Origin: Saxidomus purpurata
Lineage: Eukaryota; Mollusca; Bivalvia; Venerida; Veneridae
Assembly: GCA_022818135.1 (NCBI GenBank)
Contig: JAFMSR010000005.1
Span: forward strand, 24,532,175 to 24,596,174
Direction: 5' to 3'
DNA: 64,000 nucleotides
Of the stretch, positions 8,669 through 20,099 are shown piece by piece (the first letter of the stretch is position 1; the number at the start of each line of letters is the position of its first letter). The notes beneath the pieces were generated by a model. It did no database searches. It saw only the letters and a list, made by a program, of their open reading frames with translations, and was not told the DNA's origin. The position numbers were made by a program, and so were the translations under genes.

Positions 8669-10144
8669 TGACTTGTTTTAATGCTTACATGACTTTAAGC
8701 TAAATGACGAAGTGAGGCGCGACTTGATTATTAATTAATATGACAGATATCTGTTCAAGGCCAGACGTATGTATTAATTAACTAATTTTGTTTATTTCAG
8801 GAATTGAAGTTGCCCGGTTATAGACATCGCACCAGACCTGTACTCTGAATTGATTGTGCTACTACAAAAATATCATATCAAATTAAGACATTGTTCGAAG
8901 GCCCGCTGTGATCTTTTGTATCACAGTTTTCTTGTGTTTTAAAATTGTTTTGCATTTTCCTCTATGTACACTAAGAATGTCTGCTATGTTACTACAGAAC
9001 AATGAAAAACAAAAATCCTATGTTCGATTTACTTAATCAAAACGAAAATGTGACTTTCAAAGCAAATAATCTCAAAAACCGTCTTTAAACAAGAAAAAAG
9101 AAACAAGTTGTTTCTTATGTTTGTCTTCTGTTATGACCTAGACAAAGTGGGAAGCTTTCATCAAAATGTAAATATTTATCTTGTCTAAACAAATCAGATA
9201 TAGAATTTCTTATTATCAAGTAGTGTTTATTTTGTGTCACTTTGTCATTCACAAATTAAAGAAAATAAAACTGAACCAGACCACAAGAAAACCACGCGGA
9301 ATGTGAGATGTGGTTTAAAAAAAGTGAATGTGTTGTGGCGACAGCGTCTTTCATATGTTGTCCTATAATACATACCATTTTACGCGACATCTTTAAAACA
9401 AAAACGAAATAAAAACACCAATAACAACAAAAATAGTTGAACAACATGGCGACACATGTGAAATTTTGTACCACATAAAAATTAAAAGAATACCATTTAG
9501 TTCAATTAAGATATGTAAAAGGCCATGTAGTGGTTCTGCCTCCGAGAAAAAAATTCACCTGTAACAAAAAAGTACATTTTAATCAACAAGGCTGTTTTAC
9601 AAAACATACTTATTCTTTGGACAGCTTTAACATAAGAACACACTTGTCTTGGTTTAAGATCAGGTGTCAACTATGCAATCGTTATGTTTTCCATTACAGA
9701 ATTGAGCAAAAACTGTAAGTTTGTTTAAAGTAAATGATACAGGTTTTGATGGAAATAGTTTCAGATACACATGTTAATTCTTCACCATTACAGCACTGTT
9801 TCATTGTAACTAAGTATACAGAAAATATAAATTCGTTTTAACACTCGTTCTTCTGTCCGTTATGAATAATTCAACAGCCAACGCTTAGTTCTACATGATT
9901 TTATGTCAACACATTTCCAGACCCCAAGAGTAAACGATTTATGTCTGAGTGCAACTTTAGCAATTTCTTATCTTCTATACCTTATTTGTTTTTCAATTGA
10001 AGTATCAGATTGTTTTCTTCTTCTTTTTTTGTTTTTTTCCAAAACATATGCATAGTCAGCAGAATATCGTAAAATAACATTTGTTTAAGATAAGAAAAAG
10101 TGAAAGCTTCTTCGTAATGCAAAGCCTGTAGCAACATTGTGGTG
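8665..10144. other. AT-rich sequence, nothing recognised
   Basis: No gene or clear repeat is seen. Short open frames at 9256-9474 (minus) and 9530-9718 show no known motif. Confidence 0.5.
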
Positions 10145-10470
10145 TGAATGCAAAATATCGTTCCACTTGGCTACGAATATTCTAGACAATGTATGGCAAG
10201 CGTATGTTGCTCTACTTTACAAACCGAGTAGAATATAATCAGACATAATAGCGACGTTTTGATTTTGTCCAGATATAGGTTAGAAGACATCCGCAATTTA
10301 TTTGTCTGGAACATCAAGATACTAGTAATTTATAGTTTTATTTCTTTGAATATTTATTCAACTTGATAGCGGATTTTTTAAATGCCAGACAGATACAGTA
10401 CGAGATCTAGAAGCACGAGAGAGTGGTACATGGCTTGTTTGTCAGATGAAAAGGTTATCTATCTGGCAAT
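10145..10470 (+). repeat. Dispersed segment, alpha module with a partial beta module
   Basis: This is the first of five alpha copies: 'gcgacgttttgattttgtcc', 'gttagaagacatccgcaatt', 'ttatttgtctggaacatcaa'. The counterparts are at 16555, 20100, 30240 and 43345. A worn beta piece follows ('aaatgccagacagataca', about 10382). The orientation is the same as in all other copies. Confidence 0.6.
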
Positions 10471-12953
10471 TGCCCATGTTTTAATAATACAGTAAGTTAT
10501 GATTTCAGTATGTAATACATGAGTATCAACTACCGAAGAGCTAATTAAAAATGCGTCAGGCTCCAAAGTTCTCAACACAAATTGCAAACGTTAAATGAAT
10601 TGAGTGCGCCTTTATCTTCCTTGGTTTTATTTCTTTTCTCATTTTTGACAAGTAATCTTAAGTTTTGCCTGTTTTTAAATCTTGTTTAAATTCCAACCAA
10701 TAATTCGAATTTAGGTTTTTCTTATAATAAAAAGCGTACATATTTATCAATGTATAGGTCTGGTGTTTTTGTGAACTGCAATGCCATCGTTATGGTTTAA
10801 AACAGTTCAATTTAAGCATGTGTGATTTGCTATTTGTTTTACCATATGAGATGTAGAAACTCCACTCGTGTAACTGATTCAAAGCAGAGTTAGTAATATT
10901 TTTCTCGCGGAAGTGCTATGTTGTTTTTTGTTGTATTGGATATTGCTGTTATATGTTTTGCTTTTGTTTATAACGTAAGTCTTGCCATTAAACTTATGTC
11001 CAGTATGTGTGTTATGTATGGTCGCTGATTTGTGCCATTTCGCCTTTTCATCCCGCCACCCCGTCGAGCGAAAACACGAGTGGCGAAGGTGAAATGACAC
11101 ATATCAGCACCCTTAGTTATTTCTACATATGATCACGACATGATTCAAGGTCATACATGATTTGATTAAAATACATCAAATTGTTTTTTATGTTTGCTTT
11201 ATACATGTATGATGACCGAGATGGCGTAAATGAAATTATTTTTCTCGTCTATGCAAATTAGACCTCAGGCTGGAAGATCTTAAAATCAAGAAGTGCTTAT
11301 TTTATGCCAGTTGCTATATATCCAATTAAAAATTTGGGAACAGGGCAAATATATTAAATTCGATTTGAAAAGACAAAACTATATTGGATGATACAAATGA
11401 AAAACTTGTCAAAACGTACATGTAATTATCTACCTTCTGTAAAATCTAGAAGATTTTATTGTCAAGAAGTTTTTCTTTTATATCGCTTGGTAATTCATAA
11501 CTTAAAAAAAACTGATTGGAGGAACAATAACAGTCACTGTGCATTATGTGAGATTTCATTTTAAAGCTATATGCATAATGATAGTCTCTCCTGATCATTT
11601 GCATGTTCAAGCACGAAAAAGAAAAAACGAACTTGCTGTATTGTAAGATTTCTTAAAGTGAATAATTAGTTAATATTAGTATTTTCGAAAAACTTATCAT
11701 GTGCTAAGAAAATGCTATATTAATTGTTAGTAACTAGTAAACGTTTTTATCCTTTTACTTGTTTACATGTGCGCCGTTCCTTTGGACAATATAAATATTA
11801 CATTAACAATCTTAAAGTGGAATTATGCACATTTTTTAAAGTAAAAATCCAGCTGAAATAGGTGTGTGTAAAAAGGGTAATTTAACCCAATACACCAAAC
11901 TCTTCCTGCTACCAGTACGAAATAATAACTTTTATAATATTAGTTTTTCTATTTTGACTGGGAGAGTCATTAAAAAAACACCGCATGCAGGAATTGCTTC
12001 CCTTCCACTGCTGAAATCTCTACCAACAACAACCAATACACAAGGGAGATCACTGCGAATGGAACTATAATTTTATTAGTCCAATTTTTTCATTTCTAAA
12101 GCACCAACTTTTAATACCAATGCGGCATTATCATTAGTTTAACACATTTAAATGCACAGCAACCGAAAATTGCTTTTATAAAACTGCCACCAAAAATACA
12201 CTTTATATAATGTCACTTTAACAACGCAATCCAAATGATTACGTTTCTTTCTATTTTTAGTTAGGGAGTAAACAAAAGTTCCAGCACATTTTCTGGCCAA
12301 GCACTGAGAACAATTTTTGAAGAATCCAAAACGCCAGAAGATAAGTGGTAGGGGTGGATTTGTATCACGCATCTATGTTGTATTTTAAATGAATTTAAAA
12401 AGAGGCAAAGCCCAGTTGACAAGAAGAAACTATTCAGTGTATTCACGAAACTATCATATCGCTTATTAATAAGAAGAGTCTACGGATATGGATACACAAA
12501 ACAATCCCAGATATTTTTCAAGTTTATTAATTTGACAAATACTGACATAAATGGTAGGCTTGTACATGAACTTAGGTGACAGTTTTGTGACAGTTTTGAT
12601 TGAAGAACTCAGGCCAGAATACAAGTCCGATCTTTTGAAGTTTACTGCAGAACCATGGTCGCCTTCTGGCTAGGACTGTAATAACAATGTAAGTATACAA
12701 TAGTTGTACATAATACAAATAGTTGTTCCTCCGATGAAGCGGAATCACATTATGATAGTAAATGCCTCATCAAAAAGTATAAAAGGAGGCTGAGGAATTT
12801 CAGACTGAAATAAAATCGCAAATTCCAAATTGATGTGCATGCTGCGTATTGCCTGTATCTTGATTTAAGTGATTTTATTCAATGAAGAAATAATTGCGTA
12901 ATTATTGTCAGTAAAGTATGCTGTAAACTGTACAATATTTGATTATCTTCTTT
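10471..12953. other. Mostly unrecognised; possible continuation of the duplicated segment
   Basis: The part near 10490-10640 looks distantly related to 17180-17330 ('aaattgcaaacg' versus 'aaattgtaaacg'), which extends the alpha similarity. A hairpin lies at 11024-11108 (separate entry). A short direct repeat 'gtgacagtttt' occurs twice near 12568-12590. Open frames near 12148-12446 (minus) show no recognisable domain. Confidence 0.35.
11024..11108. repeat. Imperfect inverted repeat (hairpin)
   Basis: GCTGATTTGTGCCATTTCGCC (11024-11044) pairs with 11082-11108, which ends in 'gaaatgacacatatcagc'. The mismatches are few. The loop holds a GC-rich part 'cccgccaccccgtcgagcg'. It is probably a small foldback element or TE fragment. 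Confidence 0.55.
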
Positions 12954-13255
12954 ATTTGAAGAGTGATGTCGCCGCCATAAAACCGGAAGCGGAAGTGAAT
13001 ATTTCATAAATGTTTGAAATTCGATTTAGAAATTACTTTAAAGAAGAAAAGACATAAAGCTCCCATTAAACGTCTATATTTTATGTTTGTAAAGCTGAAC
13101 CAGCGAAGGCACTTAGGGAACAAAGTTATCGATTGCTCACGATAGGCCTTTATTTATGGAGACATTTAAGTTTTCATTTTAAAAAATCCAAAATTTTTAC
13201 GACGTATACTGCTAGAACGATTTAAATTGAAATCATAGTGCCTGTCTAAAAATGA
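12954..13255. repeat. Segment with weak similarity to 17400-17900
   Basis: Words such as 'tgtcgccgccataaaa' versus 'tgtcaccgtcataaaa', and 'tttatttatggagacat' versus 'cttatttatggagagat', recur in the same order. They suggest the segment starting at 10.1 kb and the one at 16.5 kb were once copies over several kilobases. The match is weak and judged by eye. Confidence 0.35.
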
Positions 13256-13642
13256 TTAACATATTAAAATAGAAATCATAATGTTTAACGTAAATTCAAC
13301 GATATATCCCATGAAATCAAGATTTCCTTTATTTTTGTACAGTGCCTTAGAAATAGCAAATAGTTTAAGTGTGTGTATGCCCGTATTGCTCGATCCATGT
13401 ACAGTGGTTACATTCACATTCCAGGGTAAACCAGCATATTTTCCTTGACGAAGTAAATATAGCCCATCAAAAAGGTGGATTCTACTCATTGGAAAACCAG
13501 CAAAATATTTCGACGAACTATATTGCCCCAGGTAATCTTTGGTCAGTTTTGAAATTATTTTGGTACCCGTCTGCACTGTGACCTCTTTTACCAGAATGAT
13601 CAAACTGAGTTTTTGCCCTAGCGAGCAACGTGTCGAGAACAT
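13256..13642 (-). other. Unassigned 128-codon open frame
   Basis: This is one of the longest open frames in the window. Its product has a run of ordinary-looking sequence (for example 'PMSRIHLFDGLYLLRQGKY' and 'NVTTVHGSSNTGIHTLK') and a normal mix of residues, unlike the AT-driven frames elsewhere. I recognise no domain, signal peptide or membrane segment. The opposite strand and another minus frame are also open here, which lowers confidence. It could be a relic of a transposon protein, a single exon, or chance. Confidence 0.15.
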
Positions 13643-13649
13643 AATTATT

Positions 13650-13890
13650 GTTATCGCTTACATGTATTGTAACCCTTAAATTAAGAATTGTTACGATTTC
13701 GTATATGGTAACTGGTTTAATCAGCAGACGGCATTGTACGTCAATCAATTTGTTTACGTGAAAGTCATTTACTAGTCTGCAGAGTTCAAAATGAATAGAC
13801 TATTTATAAAATCCAGAAGGAATTAGACGTGAAAACGACAAACGGCATTTAGCCTTTCCGACAGCTTTGGTATTTACAAATGCAGCATTC
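13650..13890 (+). repeat. Dispersed segment related to 28255-28440
   Basis: 'attgtacgtcaatcaatttg' here corresponds to 'attgaacgtcaatcaatgtg' near 28270. Further words in the same order follow: 'gaaaacgacaaacggcattt' versus 'gacaacgagaaacggcagta', and 'tttacaa' near the end. It is another pair in the set of same-orientation duplications. Confidence 0.45.
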
Positions 13891-13899
13891 AACCTTGAA

Positions 13900-14442
13900 T
13901 CAAACGTAAACGAAATAAACGGTAAATCAGTTTAAAGAAGAAAGTTTGGTTCTTTGGCGCGCAATATCGTATGGCAGCATTGCCACAGAAATACGAAAAT
14001 GTGTTCTGCAACAAGAACTTATCTAGGTAAAAAGGTAAACAAACCGTAGAAGTTGAAGGTGTGGAAAAGCTGTCTTTAAAGTTTTATGATTGGATTTGTG
14101 ACAAAATATCTACACTTAAATGTTTTTCCCTAAAACATACCTCTATGTTACACGTTAGTCTTTTTACCAGTGAAATTTTAAAAAATTTAAGCGAGTCCTG
14201 TTGCCGAATCAAGTACCGTTTCTGTCTGCATTATTTCCCTACATCCGATCGTTTCAAAATTAGGATTGGGAAATACTGAACAAATTAAGACGCTAAGAAT
14301 TTTATTCTCCTTTAAGACATTTGTCTTTTCGACTCTGGAAAAGATTCCAATAGCCCATTAGTAAATGAAGGATAATAATATTAAAAAAAATCAGACTGAG
14401 GTTTAAATTACACACTTGTACGCTGCAGCAGGGATTTGTGAG
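13900..14442. other. AT-rich sequence, nothing recognised
   Basis: No gene or repeat could be supported. Confidence 0.5.
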
Positions 14443-14514
14443 ATGCCGTCGCGTAGTGATAAAACAGCGTATTTACTAATCATGAGGTCGCGGGTTCAAA
14501 TCCCGGCAGCGGAA
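14443..14514 (+). repeat. tRNA-like sequence (pseudo-tRNA or SINE head)
   Basis: A textbook B box GGTTCAAATCC (14493-14503) lies at the right distance from a weaker A-box-like GCGTAGTGATAAAACAGCG. The T-arm pairs at four of five positions. The acceptor stem (GCCGTCG with CAGCGGA) pairs at about five of seven. The anticodon stem has mismatches. It is therefore a worn tRNA copy and unlikely to be functional. Confidence 0.4.
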
Positions 14515-14819
14515 TTTAACTAACTTTAAACTAAACCAGAAGTTATATGACCTTTTTTTCGACTCGATTTGCAAAAAGGACAACTGCAATAAATTGCTTG
14601 AACAAGAAAACACTCCTTTCTTTCCTTACTTCTTTACTGAAACTTTAGTTTAACATACATTTTGATTCAACTCCATCAACTGAAACCATTATTTAGTGTT
14701 GCAAGTTTGAAGATCACATGTAAAAATGAATTAAGAATACATCCGAAATTAGCTTGGTTTTTCTCCTTCTGAATTTCCACTATCTTTAATATATCGTTTT
14801 ATCTTACAATGCAAATAAA

Positions 14820-14940
14820 AACAGAATATGTTTTCAATGCCAGACAAATATACTTGCTGAAGACGGCGTTTAAGAAGCTTGTAATTCGTGCTGTCCGTTA
14901 CTGTATATGTCTGTACCTCGTTGTTTTACATATATTGTCG
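14820..14940 (+). repeat. Dispersed repeat module beta, isolated copy
   Basis: 'gttttcaatgccagacaaat', 'aagacggcgttt' and 'cgtgctgtccgttactgta' match the other beta copies in order. There is no obvious alpha copy directly upstream. Confidence 0.55.
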
Positions 14941-15579
14941 CCTCTTTCGTAAAGAAGCGATAACATATGAAAGAATTGTGACAATACACAGACAACTGGG
15001 TTCAGTAGAGCAATTCTAGTCCGAAAGTGTATCTTATAAGGTAATCTAATAGCGATGTGTTCTAAAATCTAAGACATTTTGTCTATCGTGTCTACTTTTC
15101 ATATTTCGATATACTAAACATGTTAAAATATTTTGCTGTTGCATGTGTAAATAATTTTGACTTGTACAAATAACGTATTGATAAAAATTCAATTTGTATG
15201 AATGATTTCAAACAAAATTGTTTCAAAATCGGTTAGCAGGAAAATATGTAGAACTTTGCGTCTTCACAAGAACTATCTTCAAAAAAGACTGTCGGCGCGA
15301 TTTTGAGTATAGATAGATAGATAACCTTTTATAATAGTGACATGTGTATAGTAGAGATATACATGTAAAATAGGAATGTAATAAATAATACAAAACACAC
15401 GACCCAAAGGGCCTATAGGTTACCTTACACACATGTTTCTAACATTAATTCACGGATACACACATATAAAATAATATATTGAACAATAATGTAACTATAT
15501 GAAACAGATCATAGTGATAATTTCTGATTAATATAATCATAACCCAGTAAGAGGTTTAGAAGATGAAACGAGGCCAAGA
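14941..15579. other. AT-rich sequence, nothing recognised
   Basis: A short (GATA)n-like word lies at about 15309-15322 ('tagatagatagataac'). Nothing else is seen. Confidence 0.5.
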
Positions 15580-15720
15580 CTTTTACTTAACAGGTCTCTG
15601 TGACCTTGACCTTTGACATAAAGTGACCCCAAATCATTATGTGCAAAACCAGACTCCCTATACTGATGCTTTATGGGAAGTGTTATTAAAATCCAGCAAG
15701 GTATTTAGGAGATACGGTAA
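15580..15720 (+). repeat. Single core unit of the 'tgaccttgacctttgac' pearl-like family
   Basis: 'tgtgaccttgacctttgaca' followed by 'aagtgaccccaaa' and 'actccctatactgatg' matches the core of the element at 48001-48320. Only one unit is present, without the tetranucleotide tract or the hairpin, so it is a fragment. Confidence 0.6.
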
Positions 15721-16554
15721 AGTATTGACAAAACTCAACAATTGACCTACGTAGACTCCAAATCTTGGTCATTCTCATCAATTTTAGCATCAAAGAAAGA
15801 TAGTCTATGTCGAGGAATTGGCCCCTGTTCTCCCGCGTGAAAGGCGGTAACACTTACCACTCTACTAACGAGAATTGTTGATAACTGACGAGTATTAATT
15901 ATGTGGAAATGCATCATTGAGGAAAACAAAATTAATTCATGTGTTTCTTATCAAATGTGTTACTAAATAAGAAATATTGACCGTTATTCACATGGTTGAT
16001 AAAGTATAATTACTCTGCACTCATAATTAATATAAGTTGGGAGGTAACAACAGATTATGTTGATTGATATGAGCCATTTATCTGCTAAAATTTTAAAACC
16101 ATTCACAAAAGACTGAAAACGCGAGAATATTTATTGACCTTCTTTTTTCGGTATTATCCAATTAAAAGGTGCCTTACATAGAAACATTTTCAAACCAAAA
16201 ATGTTAAACATTCTACTTGTCATTTCATTGGCGTTTGAAAGATTACTAACTTCCGGGGAACAGCGAGCTTAATACGGCTGCGCCGAAAACAATGTCATTT
16301 CCACTATGATAGGAACAGCCCCGTTGTTTAGTCTTATCATTTGTAAATGCATGTTAAACAACGGACTAATTAGGGAGAGAGTTTTAAATAAGCTTGAAGC
16401 TTTCTACTCGATCCTAAAAGTCTATCATAAATGAGACACATTGTATATGCAATGTATTGAATAAAATATTGTTTAAACCAAATGTCATAATATCAAATTT
16501 GCTTAAGATTAAAAGGCTGAAAACTGAGTTCTTTGGTGTTTGTAAGAATAGTGT
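15721..16554. other. AT-rich sequence, nothing recognised
   Basis: No gene, RNA or repeat could be supported. Confidence 0.5.
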
Positions 16555-16965
16555 GGTTTGTATGCAAAATATTTACTTTTTATCCACTTGGTTACGACCA
16601 TTCTAGAAAATCTACTTAGTAAATTACATGGTCTGCGTCTAGCAAATCATGGCCTTTTTTTCTACTCAGGTCTACTTCATTACAAGCTAAGTGGAATGTA
16701 ATCTGCGATAATAACGACGTTTTGATAATGTCCAGGAATAGATTAGAAGACATCCGAAATTAATTTGTCTGGTACAACAATCTACTCCAATTTTGTTGTT
16801 TTATTTCTTTCAATATACAGTTTTCTAATTTAATTATAACGGAATTTCGCTTGACGAACTAGGACAGATATATCTTCAATGCCAGACAGATACAATTTGG
16901 CTCTTTCATTCGTTACAGGAATTCTTGCCCAGGACGGCGTTTCTGATATTTTTGGTTCATTCCGA
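16555..16965 (+). repeat. Dispersed segment, alpha and beta modules
   Basis: The alpha part (16555-16815) has 'ctacttcattacaagctaag', 'acgacgttttgataatgtcc' and 'aaattaatttgtctggtaca'. The beta part (16840-16965) has 'aatttcgcttgacgaact' and 'cttcaatgccagacagatac'. Both are contiguous and in the same order as at 20.1, 30.2 and 43.3 kb. The open frame 16830-17090 (minus) lies across beta and is not conserved. Confidence 0.65.
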
Positions 16966-19900
16966 TTATCATTGTAGATATATGCGTCTCCTAGTTTTAT
17001 AGTCCTGTGGCAAATTAACTGATTATATCGAAGAAAATTTTGACGTATGGCAAATGCATAGGCATTACTATGCGAAACGAAAGTTAACATTTCAGATTAA
17101 GCAGAATTAGAGAGTTTGACATAACTTTTTTGTCAAGGGAAATCATTCTCAATCTTACAATCTCACATTTGTCTTATCAAATTATGTAGTAAGTTATAAT
17201 CTCCCCATCAATGATAATTGGTAACCGAGAGGTTGGTTGAACAGTGTGAGTCTAAAAAGTTCCCACCATAAATTGTAAACGCAGAGTGAAATTAGTGATA
17301 TGTGTGCTTGTTCTAAAATGGTTAAAATACAGCCAATAATATAAATTACGTGTATTTTGTTGTTTTATATATTACATATTTTGGATAACTTTAACAACAT
17401 CTGGGTTTGACTTAAGAGGTCTGTCACCGTCATAAAATCTGAAGAAGCTAATCATGAATTAAAGCGAAACCTCTCTGTAATAGCCACTCTTTCGAGAGCA
17501 TAAAACGGTTGGTTTGAAGATGTGGCTGTTTTAGAGAGGTTCATTCATACAGATAAAAGTGTTTTGGAAACAGAAATAGTGACTGCTGTTTTATGATGTG
17601 GCTGTTGAATAGAAGTGACCGTTCAGGAAGACTAGACTGTACACCCAATGTAGTAATTATTTTAACAGAGCAGCAGAAGTAAATTTCTCAAAAACTCTCT
17701 ACATCGCGTGATGTAATTTAAAATACGAGCAAAGAAATGTCATAAAACTCAATCATTATTGGTCGCGAACGGCAGCCCTTTTATCTATGAAGAGAAATTT
17801 TATTATGGTAGTCTCTTATTTATGGAGAGATGTTTTATTGTCGAAAGTCAGAATTTTCTCAAATGATGATTTCAAAAATGACTTTAATTTGAATTTACTG
17901 TACCATATTGCTCGCCTCAATCGTGTCAATGTTATAATGCCAATGTAAATAATGCATGTAATACTTGTTTAATAAAATCACAAATCAAGTTAATAAATGG
18001 TCCCCTTATCTCTGTATACGTCACATTATTTGACCACAAAAGAACAACACCACTGAACGTTTTTGAAATTTGGACAGTCTTGCTTTTTGTATTAACCAAT
18101 TAAAAATCCAGAATAATGTCTTACAATGTACACATAATCTACGAGCACAGTCGGAAATTACTTTCATTGGTGAAGGAAATTACAGCTTTCATCTGAAGTC
18201 TTTTGCAACAGATAAAATAACAGCATATTCTAAATCGACTGAAATATGTTTTTCATAAGAATTTGAAATTTTACAAACCTAGTGGGCGAAGGTAGAAGCT
18301 GGATTTCTTTATATTATATTATTAACAAGATGGTTTGAAATAAAGGATTTTAGTTGCATTACTGACGTTAATTTTTCATAATTTATTTTAATCGCTGAAC
18401 AATTTTAAAATTGGACAATAGCTGCCACGATGGCACAAATCAATAGTGAACTATACTATGCTTTTTACGCTCTACACGGTGAAGGAAGCTGTCTTTTTGG
18501 GCTGCTCCATTCTGCCATACAGCTCCTTTTCCAGGGTGGTACAATCTCTAGATACACACATTTTCTTGACTCATCATACAGGAGGCATCTCTGAAGTTAA
18601 TGCTCTGCTACCACGCGAGCATTTAAGTGCTGAGGACAACTTCAATTTTTCATACATATGAGCGCTGAGTCCTGAACGAAGCTTTCACAGAATGACTTGT
18701 TCACATCTGTATATATATGGTAGACATCTTTCTGTGTATTGTTCTTTTAAGAGTCTTGATTCTAGTGAATTTTCTTCATAAGTGACTCTATTGAGTGGCT
18801 GGTCGAAACAAGGTACTACAGTACAGGTACTGATGGTTAATAGATCATACTTTAATTGCTCTTGCGGTTCCGACAGGTCTGGAGGAGTGAACCACGGCGA
18901 GAAAAGCGCACTTAACTTGCGAACATTATGTGGTCGAAATCACTTGGCCGACATTACATTTTCGAATTTACTGGGCAGATAGTACGCGTGCTACTCATTG
19001 ATAAAAACAATAATGTTATTACACATCAACAAGAAACCAGTGTAACAGCAGAATCAAAACATTATAGCCTTGCATTTTATGTTTTTTGACACCGGAAAAG
19101 TTTATTTTTTTAAATATCTCATTCACTTTAAGGTTAACACTTGTGCGTCTGTTATATGTATTTGCGACTGTGAGGACAGAATCCCTGCAACGAATGGGCA
19201 AATTTTGCTGTTAAGTTGTTTTTAGGTGTGTTGCATTATTGCAATGGCACATTCTAAAGGCAAAAGTGTTTAAAAACATTTGATCGTACAGTCTTTGCAT
19301 CCAATCTTATATTTGATAAAATATGGTAATTCAGAAAATGGAATATGTAAATCAGCCCTTTAAACGCAATCTTCATGAAATTGAAACACGAAGATTTAAT
19401 TAAATATATCCAGTAAATTAGAAATATCATGTTCTCATTGTTTGCATGATGCCTACAGGGAATGAGTTGTCCATCATGAAATATTATCACACTGACTACG
19501 AGTCTACAGGCATGAACATTTTGCATCATATGAGATTACCCATGTTTTCACATATGTCTAGAATATTTGGCCAATATAATTTTATTCTTTATCGGGAAGA
19601 CGTGGACGATCAAATGTCATGTTGTTTGACACAGGAAGTGTAAAAAACAGGATGCTTGTTTTAATGAATATATTACTGTCCAACATTGAATACTATTATA
19701 AAACTTACATTAGCATATAAATATGTATTTGCCATTACGTATGTCAGGCCACTGACCAAAAATTCCGCTCTTTCTACCGGAGTTCGTTCATATTAAAGAG
19801 TTTCACCAAAAAATGACTTGAAAAAGTATTCTGACTGAAGCTTTCCTTGCTGAAAAATTAGACAAGCTGTGTCATTGCAAATTTAATCAGATTTACGACA

Positions 19901-20099
19901 GTGGTTCCAAGCAGTATCCAGACCTTCGTCATAATTTGTAAAGAACTGGAGAAATCTTTTGTAGAGTCTTGGATCTCTTGGAAAGTTCAATATGCTAAAG
20001 AAAAGACATTTTTTTAGCGCAGTATCGGAAAACTATAATTCGTGAACGTATTTAAAGACTTTATAATGTGGGTAGACTTTTCAACAGTTATATGCACAA
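16966..20099. other. Mostly unrecognised sequence; some old repeats
   Basis: 17180-17900 contains stretches distantly like 10490-13170. Two 'gatgtggctgtt' words lie near 17517 and 17596, in an imperfect direct repeat. 19310-19490 is a copy of repeat epsilon (compare 6900-7030). 18440-18980 is less AT-rich and has open frames at 18446-18661 and 18782-18982 without known domains. No gene is supported. Confidence 0.4.

Noticed and set aside
8412..8681. 89-codon frame rich in Phe and Lys
   Set aside because: It is produced by the homopolymer block.
14443..14514. Functional tRNA gene
   Set aside because: The B box is good, but the acceptor and anticodon stems mispair; kept only as a tRNA-like repeat.
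18446..18982. Two frames in a less AT-rich stretch
   Set aside because: They are short, with no motif and no continuation across a plausible splice site.
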